Of a stretch of DNA of 64,000 bases, positions 42,917-54,639 are shown piece by piece. Each line of letters opens with the position of its first letter. Position 1 is the first letter of the stretch. Under the pieces are notes generated by a model. The model had not been told where the DNA came from and searched no databases. It saw only the letters and a program-made list of their open reading frames with translations. Origin of the DNA: Plazaster borealis (taxonomy: Eukaryota > Echinodermata > Asteroidea > Forcipulatida > Labidiasteridae); NCBI GenBank assembly GCA_021014325.1, contig CM037463.1:4583001-4647000 (forward strand). Reading direction: 5' to 3'. Position numbers and translations under genes: made by a program.

Positions 42917-43216
42917 TTAAGTTTGGGTTGGCTCTCGTATGGAAAGGGGCGGAGCGGGATTGCTTAGAACTCAGTGGCATTGCTAGCTGAATGCTGAGCC
43001 AAAGGGTAGCATTGCGGCCGAGTTTTAAAAAGTTTATACTATGGGGGGAAAGGGGAAAACCTAGAACCCCCGTTATACAACCGCACAATGCATGTTATTG
43101 CTGCTCCGGGTAACAGGTTTGACCATGGTTTACTGAGAACGGAAACAATGTAGGCCGTTTGCAAAATCTACATTTACCTACATGTTATTGCATGTACTTG
43201 AGCACATGCATGCAAA

Positions 43217-43242
43217 CATGTACATGTACATGTACATGTACA
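43217..43242. repeat. (CATGTA)n microsatellite
   Basis: Short tandem CATGTA/GTACAT array; smaller versions at 35787-35807 and 37394-37410. Confidence 0.9.
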
Positions 43243-43805
43243 TAAACGCAATCCAACTCGTACGGTACACTACCTCCATACTGGTTCCGTCGCGAACCAG
43301 AGGGTGGGGGAGGGCGCAGGCCTACTTGTTGTGTACAAAAACTATATAAACACAATATGCTAATTCGTAGGCCTACATAGTGTGTAGATGTAGGCCTACC
43401 AGCTCATTTTTAAATGTGTCAAATTGCCACCTTTCCCACAGAATTCGCTCTCTCTTTTTACTCAGTGAAGTTTCTCAATGTTACGTTGACCATGGAGGAA
43501 GAATTTCTTCCTCTATGCGTTGACTGTTATGTGTTAGTTGCAGCATGGAGGAAGGAAGAGAACCATGGTTGCAGCATGGAAGAAGGGTTTCAGGATGCGT
43601 CCTTGTAATCAGCTGTTCCTCGTGACCACACCCAACAACGTCAGGCTTGGATGGTGAGGGGTTAATCAATAGTGGTGGGTAGTTACCATCAGCAGAAGTA
43701 TTCCGCTCCTTGTCTTTCAACAAGATGTGATTTTTGAGTGAGCTCTCAAACTTTGCCTGGAGTGTGGAGGGCCTTTAAAAGGAAATTATCTATAATAGTA
43801 AGGGC

Positions 43806-43863
43806 AGCCCATGTGTGAATCTCTTTTGGAGTGAAGCCCATGTGTGAATCTCTTTTGGAGTGA
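43806..43863. repeat. Exact 2 x 29-bp tandem duplication
   Basis: Two adjacent identical units starting AGCCCATGTGTGAATCTC. Confidence 0.95.
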
Positions 43864-45325
43864 GCGGCTCTAAGTGAGCACTTGGTTTGTTCTCAAAATT
43901 TCGCAAACTATAAGCCTACTCTGCTCGTCTTCACTCTGCTTGTCTTTCCCTGCAGACCAGCAGAGTACACTGCTCGAAACGTCGATAGTATAAACCAGCG
44001 GCGCTTCAACTATCAACACTACTTTCACTGAGATTTCCGCACATGGTTGTCGGGAGCCTGTTACCCGCGAAGAGTGCATTTGGATGGCCTCTAATTTCTT
44101 TTGTCCGGCTTCTCCTATGATGGTCCAGGCTTCTGCGTGAAAACAGCCGCACTCGCAGGAAAACGAATTAGCAATAAAACAATACATGCAATAACACAAA
44201 TAAACTCTGTCGGTAAACCTTGGCCTTTGTGGGCACGATATCCCCAAAACATAAAATTTCGTTACTTTATTTTCCCTTTTCAGAGCCGTCGACACGGATG
44301 GAGGAATGAGCCACGAGTTCATTCAAGAGCTTCGAACGGGGGACAAACACGATTAAGAAAAGAAAACAGTAATTAATGGAAAACACCGGTAGTTTAATTA
44401 AAAACTCTATTTGAAGAGGGTGACTCATGATAACAATTTATTGCAAATAAAAATGTTTTCTTTACTTTATGTTATATCCAAGTTGATAATAGTAGGGGGC
44501 GGGAGGGTGATGGAACGTTTAATGGGGGTTGGCTTGGATGGCCGCATACGGGGGAAGCTAACAATTAAAAGAACGGAGTCACGAAACTCATAAGTTCCAA
44601 ATGTTTGTTCATACCTTCTCATCTCTTAAAAAAAATACAAAACACACAGCCCGACACAACTGTGATGTATAAAATTCAAATCATAACTTGAGAAGCATGA
44701 AAATGTTCGGATAATTTAATTTCCACGGTGTTTCTCTTTGTTTACACAAGAACAGTGCGCGCGGAAACAGTTTATTGACTCTCGTTAGTCTCGTTATTAC
44801 TGGTGAGTATTAGAAACAAAAATACAATCACCAGTCTCGACTAAACTTCATTGACGGGTTATTGTTACTTGTTTGTTTTGAATTGTGGGCTGTGTGAATG
44901 GGCCATATCCATAAACACAACTGGCAAAACCTGCCTGTGTACCCTGGCATGTCTGTCCCCCATGCTATTAGTCTTGATTGGCGACGCTGTTTTTTGTATT
45001 AGCCACCGGTAGAGGGCGCTACTGACTGTTTGGGATGCTGACTCAGGAGGACTGGGCAAGTCTAAAAATCTGGATCGAAACTGATACAGATATCTCTTCT
45101 CCAGTAATTCGTGTTGCGGACAGTAATTCGTGGTGCGATATCGCACCACGTAACACAATGAACGTCGCCAATCAAGACTACCATGCTATTAACATGGGCT
45201 AAGATTGAGTCAAAAGAGGGCGCTATCAGACGAAGTTTCTTCACAATTCGCGGTATGGGGAACATAATCTCATATTTCCCATTATGACCCACTAACTGTA
45301 GGCACAACTTTTTGGGGACTTCAAG

Positions 45326-45432
45326 AAGTTAGTCATCTTTTATCAGTGGGGTCAACTTCTACCAAAAGGTTCAAGTCTAGCTTTCTCAGAAGATGTTAAT
45401 TACAATTGGCGAGATGTTTCGGATACGCGACA
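45326..45432. repeat. 107-bp direct duplication, copy 1
   Basis: Starts AAGTTAGTCATCTTTTATC and ends CGGATACGCGACA. A second copy at 45908-46014 shows a single noticed mismatch. Confidence 0.95.
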
Positions 45433-45880
45433 TTTTAACGGCTCACATCCTTGGTAGTATTCAAACTGTTGTGAACTTCGAAGTCGACGAATGGGTCAGT
45501 TTATAGCCCCCTCTATTGTTGCACTTCGTGCAGCAATCCATCAAAGAATGTATTATTTTAAAGAGCGGAGGTCTTGATCGAAGACTATATAGGTTTCCGC
45601 GTAGGCCTACTAGTAGTAGACTTGTGGACAAGTCGTTAAATTTCTGTCGCGGTGATAGCGAAACGGCTCTCTCGAGGGAGACTATACTGCTCTCACCACT
45701 ACGGTCCAAATTAAATTCTATGTGTGTTAGCAGAAGCCCTAATGTGGAGCTTTATGTTGCTGAAATGTTTGCCGTTATTGTTGTGTATAGGCCTACATCT
45801 TCTTCTAAGGTTCTTTAATACAAACCAATTCTCTTTAATTGCACTCAACACTAGACGATTTTGGTCAACTTAGTTTTAGC

Positions 45881-46175
45881 CAAAGGTTATAGAGCGCCGA
45901 AAGCCGAAAGTTAGTCATCTTTTATCAGTGGGGTCAACTTCGACCAAAAGGTTCAAGTCTAGCTTTCTCAGAAGATGTTAATTACAATTGGCGAGATGTT
46001 TCGGATACGCGACAAGATGGGGAACTAGAACTAGAGCTCTATCTATTGTTTGAACGTGAAAGTGAGTATGGTCGCCATTCAGCAAGCAAGTGTCTCGTTA
46101 TAGACATGGTCATTGTCTGCCGATTGTTGCAGCCCAAGTTCCCCTACTTGTGCCTTAGGCGCTCTATAGTATTTG
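45881..46175. mobile_element. hAT-like MITE with 8-bp target duplication, carrying the second 107-bp copy
   Basis: Flanked by GTTTTAGC at 45873-45880 and 46176-46183. Termini CAAAGGTTATAGAGCGCCG and GGCGCTCTATAGTATTTG. Positions 45908-46014 are an insertion duplicating 45326-45432. Confidence 0.85.
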
Positions 46176-46974
46176 GTTTTAGCATAGGTTTCAGAAGTCG
46201 AGTCGTCTCGATCTAATGTGATATTGTATATTATTATTTGTGCCATGATTCACGTGATCGAAAGCACTTTATACCGGTACATCAGTGCTGCCTGCCGAAT
46301 TCATGGCTCAGACTCAACAATGCGAACAACAGTAGAGGGCGCTATAACCGTAGACCAGTTCGGCAAGTGCAGATTATGATGTTCATCCCATTGTCGAAAA
46401 TAATGGAAGTGCCAGGTGAACGTATTTCTTTGACAAGTGAGTATTATTTCTTTGACTTGGAGGTGAATATTTTACAGTTTCAAAGGAGCACTTAATAAAA
46501 AGGACTAAAAACCACACAAACGTTTAAAAAATTTAAAATATATATTTATTTTATTTTCATTCATAAAATATTTGCGTTAGAAGTGGGGCTAGGGACATCA
46601 CCTTCATCCACGTCCGACAGTTAACAAAATTAGTTTCGAAATACATTACATTTTTCTTTTTAATTTTCTCATCATTCCGTACATTTTAGATTGCACCGGA
46701 ATTAACCCCAGCCACAAATTCCTCATTGACACAACGTTCTCCCGATCACGTTAAATAATTTCGCACATCTATTCATTGTTTAGAAAGTGTGTTTCGACAA
46801 ACAAGCTCCCCAAACATTTTCTTATAAAAAATACGGTCTAATAATAGTGTTATAGGCGGACAAACTAATTGTGAAAAAATTCCCATCCCCACCTTTCGCG
46901 GTTTTCTCATGCACTGCTTCCGTCATGCGGTTTGACCATGCTGTTTTGATCACGGGGCTTCACACACGTAGCCG

Positions 46975-47130
46975 GGGCCCAATTTCATAGAGCTGCCTCA
47001 GCAGAAAATTGATCTTAGTAAGCATGATACCAGTCAAAGATTGTATATTTGACGTGTTAGTTTGGCTGATAACCTTATTCTGGTAAGCACAATATTTTGT
47101 TGTGCTTAGCCATTTATTTGTGCTTAATAA
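46975..47130. mobile_element. GGGCCCAATTTCATAGAGCT MITE, right end lost
   Basis: Starts GGGCCCAATTTCATAGAGCT and breaks into an AAT-rich run near 47130. Confidence 0.75.
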
Positions 47131-48992
47131 TAATAATCACCAATCAAAGAAATAATTCACCTGTCACCAATACATACATTTGGCGTTGGTTGCTGGCATG
47201 GTACCAGTCTTGGGGTAATTTAAAAAAAACCATCTTGTTTCACTCGCAGTTCTTAAGGAAAGGGATCGACATTGTTGTAAGCTATCCTGAGTTTTTAGCA
47301 AAACAAGTGAACACAACAACATGTGAGCTTTTTATCCATTTTCACGTCAGTCTCATTGAAGCAAGTCTGTAAGAAGTGGGCGTGGTTCAATTTGGCATCA
47401 CATCACAATTCCTTCACGTGATAGAAAGGTATATTTATTTGTGGAGTGGGCTTCCTTTGAATCTCTTCTTCTTCTTTTGATAATGCCACAAAACATGCAA
47501 AATGCGTTTCTCTGTTTGTCCCAAATTTTCGCGCAATGGCGCCCTCTTGTGGTCGAATGCTAAGGGTGTCGCGCAGCCAGCAAAGGATACCACTTTTTTT
47601 ATCCCAAGCCTTCCGGCTATTACAACGGTGTTCCCTTTGTTAAATATTATACAAATATAGGATGTATATGATGAGTGCATAGTCGCAGAATATAATCAAG
47701 AGGTGAAATCTGGACTGTTCCATTTCATGAGGCGAAGCTGAGTGAAATGGAATAGTCCAGATTCCAACGAGTGAGTATATTATTCTGCGACAATGCACGA
47801 ACGAAATGCATTCAGTTTGTTTTATGTAATTCATAAATAGAATAGATCGTTGTCATTTTAATTTGTTGTCACAATAAACACAAAAATGACACGAAATTAG
47901 TCCACTCCACATTCTGATTTTTTTTTAAACCCTCAACCCCCTCCCTTATAAACAACATGGACGACTCCTCCATGTGGACATCACAACCTTGTCCGACGTG
48001 ACACGACCTTGCCGCGTTTTAACAAACGGGATGGGAACGGTTAATTTGGAAACGACACCACGAAGCGTCCAATAAATAGTTATCAATTGAACTTTTGGCC
48101 AAATAACGGATGAAACGTATGACGCGTGTTCCACCAATCAAATGACAAAGATTTGTAATCAAATTTATACGCAAGGTGACTAAAAAGTAAACCACTGAGA
48201 AGGAGAAATCTTGTTGACGGGTTCATATTATAATAAAGAATTATTTAAGAAAATGAACATGACCAAACAATGGTTTTCCCCTTTTTAAAAATAAACAATT
48301 GTTGCAGTGTTCCTGTGACCCCTTCAGACATTGGTGCAACCCATGGAAACAGCGAAAACCAGACATTGCATCTTTTCACCCACACTCGCACCCATTGTGC
48401 GCTAAAAGTACCATACCCAATCTGCCCCCCCCCCGGCCCAATCCCCCAGCAGTTTACATGCTCGGTTGACCGTAAATTACTCCATTCCCACTGGGACCAA
48501 GAAACGTGAAACTTGTTCCCTTTTCCCATCCCTTGACAACGGTTTTACGGGTAGGATGCACTCAGGCAATCCAGCCCGGCCGGAAAACGATAATTTTCGT
48601 TTTAAACACAATAAACGTGGACCATCTGTAGACGAATATACTTTTATGATTCCACCACAAGTTTACCCTTTGATGGGAGTTTGGCCAAGGATTGGGTTTC
48701 AAATAATAGGATGTCTATAATTTTTCGGTGAAGTGAAAAGTATTCGGGTTTTTTCGGTTAAAAGAGGTTTTTAAGTTGGTCTGCTCACAAAGAAAAATGG
48801 TGTGTCAACTGATACAAATCTTCATGTTCGCGTGTTCACATTATTGTACTGTGCAACCAATTTTAGATTGTATTTGTTTCGTATAAAATTATACTTGTAT
48901 AGTAAAATTGTAGTAATGAAAAAAAGACGAGATGGTGAGAAGATTGTGAAGAAGGCAGGATTAGAACCAGGGAGTGTGGGGGAGGGGGGGGG

Positions 48993-49200
48993 GGTCGTGG
49001 CCGAGCGGTTTAGTTCACCGGACCCAAGCTCTGGCGTAGTTCGAATCCCGTTCATGACACTTGTTCCCTGGAGTAAGGCACTTAACCATAATTTCTTCGT
49101 AAAAAGTTGGGAAGGTAGTGCATTCTGATTCTAGTGGATGATACCCATGCCTACATCCTTACGGACTGTGAACGGGGTAACCCAGAAGTAGCCGTCCGGC
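48993..49200 (+). mobile_element. tRNA-derived SINE, partial
   Basis: Head GTCGTGGCCGAGCGG and box B GTTCGAATCCC as in 23693-24129, with an internal deletion in the tRNA part and a diverged body. Confidence 0.75.
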
Positions 49201-49349
49201 CTTGTGATGTTAGGCGATATCTCAATATAAAAATGACAAGAAGGGTCTGCCACTACAGTACAATTAGATTTTGATAAATTGCACATAATATACCAACATT
49301 TTCACACAGAATGTCCGCCACGTATAGTTTATTCGGGACGCTATACTCT

Positions 49350-49555
49350 TGAAGAATTGCTCTAGGGGGCGACTTTGTTGTGATGGCTATCCTCGTTGAA
49401 GAATTGCTTTAGGGGGCGACTTTGTTGCGGGCAACTTTGTCGGGTCGGGGTGACTGTGTTTGGGAAGAACTTGCAAGGGGCGAGCTTGCCATGGCTGACT
49501 TTGCAAGGGGCAAAATAATTTTCTAGGGCGACTTTGCCGAGGGGTGATATGACTG
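49350..49555. repeat. Degenerate GGGCGACTTTG minisatellite
   Basis: At least six loose repeats of a GGGGCGACTTTGTTG-like unit, including two near-identical GAAGAATTGCT..TAGGGGG stretches. Confidence 0.7.
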
Positions 49556-50820
49556 GCATTTGTAATGACAGCTTTAAAAAAAAAGGAAACTACACAAAAG
49601 AGACCGTTTTTTAAAACTCGGAGCTTATGGTACAAATTTTATTGAATAGTTCAACAAAAAACGAGTACAGTACAATAACATAATGGTTTTATAACATGAG
49701 GGAACTGTATTCAGTATAAAGTAAAAAGGGTTGATGAATATTTGTTTTGCTTGTGAGGGACCATCAAAAACTATAGTAAAGACCTGTCTTTCGCGACTTC
49801 ACAACCGCCATTTTTACCAACAATTTGGTGAAAAAATGGAAGGAGTACAATAATTTATCCTTTTAATAATAATAATACAGATGCTATCAAAATTATTCTT
49901 GATATCACTGATAAATCAACTGTGCTACCCGAAACAAAAAGTACAAAATATTCTTCATAGCAAAAAAAGGTGCCAAGAACCAAGTCATTGATACTCACGG
50001 CCACCCATACAACATGGTGGCCAGCGTTTTTAAATGGTTGCAAACAATAGAAAGGCCTATACAAAATATTAACAAAAACAATGACTTCAATGTGCAGGGC
50101 CCTCTAGCGGCAAAAGACACACAACTTACTTTCAAAGCAATGTGTGCTGAGCCTTTGGGGCTAGTCGCCTGATTAAGAGGGAAGTACTGTCACTTCTGAG
50201 TCCAAGTCAACGACGTCAGGTAAACCAACGCTATATTCCTTCATAGCTGCAGCAGATATTAGATAGTACATTATAAGTAAAAACAGACATTCTGCTCAAC
50301 ATTTGAAAGGTAAGGTGCCCATTTTTTTTGAACAAAACTTCTATTCGTAGTTTTGGAGAGGGAACAAAATTCTGTAGAACCAAACCTGTGAAGATTTCAT
50401 TAAAAAAGGTATCCGTGTTTTCGCTGTTAAAAAAGTTGACTGTTGCGACTGTTTATTCAAATGTTTTCAAAAACGCAAAAAACGATTTGAATCTTTGAAG
50501 ACGGTGTACGCTTTCTGCATTGCTTAAAAAAACCGAATGTTAAAGAAAACAATTTGTTCAGATTTAAAAACATGTGTTTGGATAAAATAATAGTTACATT
50601 CAAGCACCATCTTCATACCAAGAGAGATATGAAACTAGTGTTGTCATTTTTATTTATAAGTTAACAATCGCCAAAATTGAACTTTCTTTGTTTGTAAAAT
50701 GTGTGGGATCATCCTTTTCAAAATTCAATATTTTCTCCAAACTGAAACCATGTCACGTGAAACAACTTCTCAATTAATATTTTCTTCCAAATAAGGGTTT
50801 TAAAACAAAGAGAGCATTGG

Positions 50821-50941
50821 GGACAAAAGGTGGCAGCAGACTTAGCATGTAAAAAACCATTGCTCTCTATGTGCACATCCTCAGAAGTTCGTAATTAATG
50901 GGGACAATAGTACCTGGTGTGTCTGCTGCCACCTAACGTCC
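50821..50941. mobile_element. Short inverted-repeat element with GGTGGCAGCAGAC ends, copy 1
   Basis: Left arm AAGGTGGCAGCAGAC, right arm GTCTGCTGCCACCTAACGTCC. Confidence 0.75.
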
Positions 50942-51947
50942 AAAACTTACCAGTTCGTTCAATTAATAATTATTTCAATTCATTACCATCACCATTATGC
51001 GATCGTGCGTACAGATGGTGAGCACAGTTTGCGACATTCGTGTATATGAATTTAAAAGACTGCATGGGTCTCAACCAGAGAAGCACTTTAAGCAAACGAA
51101 CGCACTAACGCTAGGCCTATCAAGAGCAACACAAATCCACCATTTTGTTTTTTTCTCATCATAATCTATTTTGAACCAAAAACATTTCCCATCCCTTGTC
51201 CCTTTAAAATCAAAAATTCACAAGTTTTTGAAAAGAATACACTGTCTTAGTTATGAGTACTAGGTTTGGAGTATACAATGTAGTCCTATACATGAAGCAC
51301 GAACATGAATTTATTGTTGATTGTGGACACTGTTTCAAAACCAGAGGCCTGTGTGTACTAAGCGTTAAATATATTACATGTATCTTTACATAACAAAAAA
51401 CCGTACTGTTTTTTTTCTTTTAAATAAGCGTCTTGTGAGACGATGTTTAGTATTTACATTCCACCACATTCATTATAATAAGGCCTGAAAGATGCAATAA
51501 ATGGGTAAAAAATGTACATTTTTATGACGACATCCAAACCACTACATGTAGCAGAGAGTTCCCGATCCCAACGGAGGTTGATGGCGGTCAATAATAGATT
51601 TATAAAACCAGTGTCGTCTGTCACGCCCTCTATGTCAGCTGTGGACATAGAGTATCATTACCGTATGCCTGTATGACAATAGTTTAACCAATGGCAGGAA
51701 AGCTAAACAGAAAAAAGGCACCGCCCACGAACTGCCTCAAAACAGATACGCACAGATAACTTTCTACACACCTCCGAGTTCTAGCTGAAGCCGCCAATTT
51801 GGACACGGCCGAAGGAAACAAAATTGTGCTTACCGGAAACAGCTTATTGACTTTTGACCCTGAAAATCTGTGTGAACATTATTATTATACGAATAAACCC
51901 GAAAATTACGGCCTCCAAGGTACTGCATGATTCAGTGAGGACTTTTA

Positions 51948-52069
51948 GGGACGCTAGGTGGCAGCAGACTTACCAGGTAAATCCATTGTGCTCGAAAATG
52001 TGAGAATGCTCAGAACATGTAACAACAATTGAAATTGACCTAAGTCTGCTGCCATCTATGGCGTCTCCC
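51948..52069. mobile_element. Short inverted-repeat element with GGTGGCAGCAGAC ends, copy 2
   Basis: Left arm GGGACGCTAGGTGGCAGCAG, right arm CTGCTGCCATCTATGGCGTC. The hAT-like MITE at 52082 follows after a few bases. Confidence 0.75.
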
Positions 52070-52081
52070 ATTGCTGGTGGG

Positions 52082-52335
52082 CAAAGATTATAGAGCGCCG
52101 AAGACGCAAGATGAGGAACTGAAGCTTTATCTATTGTTAAACGTGAAATACGCATGGGCGCCATTTCAGCAAGTAAATGTTTTGTTTCCCATTGATAGGA
52201 ATGGTCATTGTCTGCGCTGATCGGCACCGATCTATTGTTGTATCAAAAGAGTTACTTGCCGAAATGGCGTCCAGTGGGATTTCACATTTCAGCCCGAGTT
52301 CCGCATCTTACGCCTTCGGCGCTCTATAATCTTTG
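52082..52335. mobile_element. hAT-like MITE with 8-bp target duplication, copy 3
   Basis: Flanked by CTGGTGGG at 52074-52081 and 52336-52343. Termini CAAAGATTATAGAGCGCCG and CGGCGCTCTATAATCTTTG. Confidence 0.9.
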
Positions 52336-52838
52336 CTGGTGGGTCACACTCTGTCACCCAAATGTTATAATTATGCCTGCCATTAAATCAGCACGAGAAA
52401 GAAATCCTATAGTTTTACAAGCCGACCGACATAGCCCCACATCGTCAAATAAAATACAAAGTCACGACCGTTTCTCCCAATTTTGATTTACATTCTTCCC
52501 TTCTGTGTGAATCAATGAAGAACAAAACAAGGTATTTTTATCCCTCATCGAATCGTGTGATAACTTTACAACATTTCCTTTTTTTGCACTGGAGAAGTTT
52601 TGCTAGCAGCAAATGTATAAAAATTGGACAACCATTTAAAACATTTGTTTGATTATTCAACACTTGAGTGTTTGACAAGTAGTACATGTCATCAAAATTA
52701 CATTATTTACAGTAATGGAGTCATTAATGTTTTCTTTGTTTTATGCCAAGTTCATAGGAACAGAAATTATCTATATCTATCGCCCAATCCAAAAGATTTT
52801 TGAGTGAGAAGTTTACCCTTGGCCTACTTCAGGGTTAA

Positions 52839-53188
52839 AGGGTCTGTATACGTTTGGCAATGACGTTTGGTAATGAAGTACAGCAGCTTTGGGTAGTATA
52901 ATGCATTTTGAGAAACTTTTCACTTCGAAGTAGGGCCTACTGCCGTTATGGAAAAAGATATCACTTTTTAACCCCCACTATTTTGAATCTGAGAAGTGTT
53001 ACTGACAGTAACGTTTCTCAGATTGTGTATTCCAAATGCAGATTATTCTTTCTGCGTGGACATAACCGCTCCAGATTTTCGGCAATATCTCAAAAACGCT
53101 ACCACCTTTTGAAATGAAATTTTCACAGGTTAGTTTTATAGGATTTAAACCAACAGTGGGTTCCAATTACCAAACGTATACAATCCCT
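52839..53188. mobile_element. TTAA-flanked inverted-repeat MITE, copy 2
   Basis: TTAA at 52835-52838 and 53189-53192. Ends AGGGTCTGTATACGTTTGG and CCAAACGTATACAATCCCT, same family as 32023-32412. Confidence 0.85.
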
Positions 53189-54357
53189 TTAAAGTACTGA
53201 TCACTCTAAGCTGTGTACTACTTGTGGAAGATATGAACAGAGGTATAGACCTCTGATGAAGCTCAATATCAAAATCAATCATTCTCACACCATTAAAAGC
53301 ATGGATGGTTAGTAATGGCATCAAAACTTCCCCTAAACACTGTGCCATCATTGACACCTTCTGACGATAGGGTGTGATCAAACCTTTCAAAAGTACAATC
53401 GGACACAAATAAAATTCATCCGCTTGACAAGCGAGTGTCTATAGTGAGACGGCAGTTTAGACATTGAGGGCGCTACACCAAAGGTTGCCACAGACATAGA
53501 ATATAGGTATTCTCTGTCTGTGATGCTAGCCCGAACATCTGACGTCACACTTCGAGGCTCGTGAATAACGCCAGATAGCAGCCTTGAGCAACTGGCAGGA
53601 TCCTGGTAGTTGCTACCATTACATTGTGTATAAACAACATTACATGCAAACCTGCGCACTTTGTCCAATGAAATCACTGGACATGTAAAACCAGTCCCTG
53701 TCTTTAACCTTGCAGATAAAGACAGGTGACCAGTCTCTTCTAATGCTAGCTTGAGATGGAAGCCTCCCAACGTGGTGAATATTCGTGGCGAATTTGTGTT
53801 TGTGTGAACCCCATCAACATGCACAGATGAGTTTGTCTTCTCTCTGGGTCATCGGAGAATGGTAGTACTGTACTGATGAAGATGTGTTTAGTGTGGGTGA
53901 CAAGCACAATAAAGTCGCACTTCGTCTTCGTATTGAAACCGGGCTTCGGACTTGTCGCATGTTTATGTGGCTTCCCCGTAACATCGTTGACCCTGTCCGC
54001 TACGAGCTCGTATCACTGTCTCAGCCCTCTGGCGACGACAACAACCTCGGTTGTTGATGCCGCATCAATGAAATAAACACAGGTGTAGCGAAAAATGAAT
54101 ATCGGTAAATGTAATGCCAGTCCTCAGTGCCAGCGGCAGGATGACATGAGTTTCATGAAGTGCACCGAGCGGTTATGCATTAATGGAGGAGCGAAGAGGC
54201 CCTGTCCACTTGTTTCTCCTCACAGTCGATGATGACTTTCCCCCTTCAAGGTTTATATACAAGACCCGAGCCATAGGAGGAGAGTTTATAAACGCGGGTG
54301 TTTTTTAAAAATGGCAAAGAGTTAGTTACCACACAGTCAGTCCGAAAAACAAAATCT

Positions 54358-54639
54358 TCACTTGAAATCGGTCTCGGGGTTCCCGTAGCTATCCGGCGGA
54401 CTCAGCCCACCGCTGTCTTCCGGGTACCCGTTCAACTCGTGCGGGCTTCTGAGTCCGTTTCTAGACGTGATCACGTGTCCGGGCATGGTAGCTCCTCCAG
54501 CCGTGAGGGCGCTAGAGCTGCCGGGTGGAAGACCGATTTTGGCCTCCATAGCCTGAAGCCGCTTCTCGGCAAGGTCTTTGTCGCGGGCTCCTTTGCATCG
54601 TTTCCACTTCATACGTCTGTTCTGAAACCACACCTTCAC
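54358..54639 (-). CDS. Meox: Meox (Mox) homeobox gene, last coding exon
   Basis: The acceptor ttgtatag at 54640 is followed by VKVWFQNRRMKWKRCKG, homeodomain positions 45-60 with Gln50 and Asn51, then a 78-residue tail beginning ARDKDLAEKRLQAMEAK and ending ETDFK before TGA at 54360-54358. Meox is a nuclear transcription factor acting in mesoderm and muscle patterning in bilaterians and binding TAATTA-type sites. The intron between homeodomain residues 44 and 45 is where vertebrate MEOX genes have one. Position 59 is Cys, whereas vertebrate MEOX has Val. The codon GTG at 54639 is the middle of the homeodomain and not a start. Confidence 0.95.
   Translation of the reverse strand: MKVWFQNRRMKWKRCKGARDKDLAEKRLQAMEAKIGLPPGSSSALTAGGATMPGHVITSRNGLRSPHELNGYPEDSGGLSPPDSYGNPETDFK

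Larger units (their letters stand above)
41421..54357. other. Intergenic region between KMT2C/D promoter and Meox 3' end
   Basis: No spliced gene model could be built on either strand; frames up to 150 codons lack recognisable domains. The stretch contains the MITEs, SINE, duplications and CTCF-like motifs listed separately. The Meox 3' UTR must occupy its right end, but no single polyadenylation signal could be chosen. Confidence 0.6.

Noticed and set aside
43870..44322. 150-codon minus frame in the intergenic region
   Set aside because: Composition looks random, it includes dispersed-repeat words (TCGAAACGTC), and has no recognisable homology.
53387..53824. 145-codon minus frame between the TTAA MITE and Meox
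   Set aside because: No recognised domain, no promoter or splice context; may be Meox 3' UTR. Left out as a gene.
54637..54639. Apparent start of MKVWFQNRR protein
   Set aside because: The codon is GTG for homeodomain Val45 directly after a splice acceptor, not an initiation codon.
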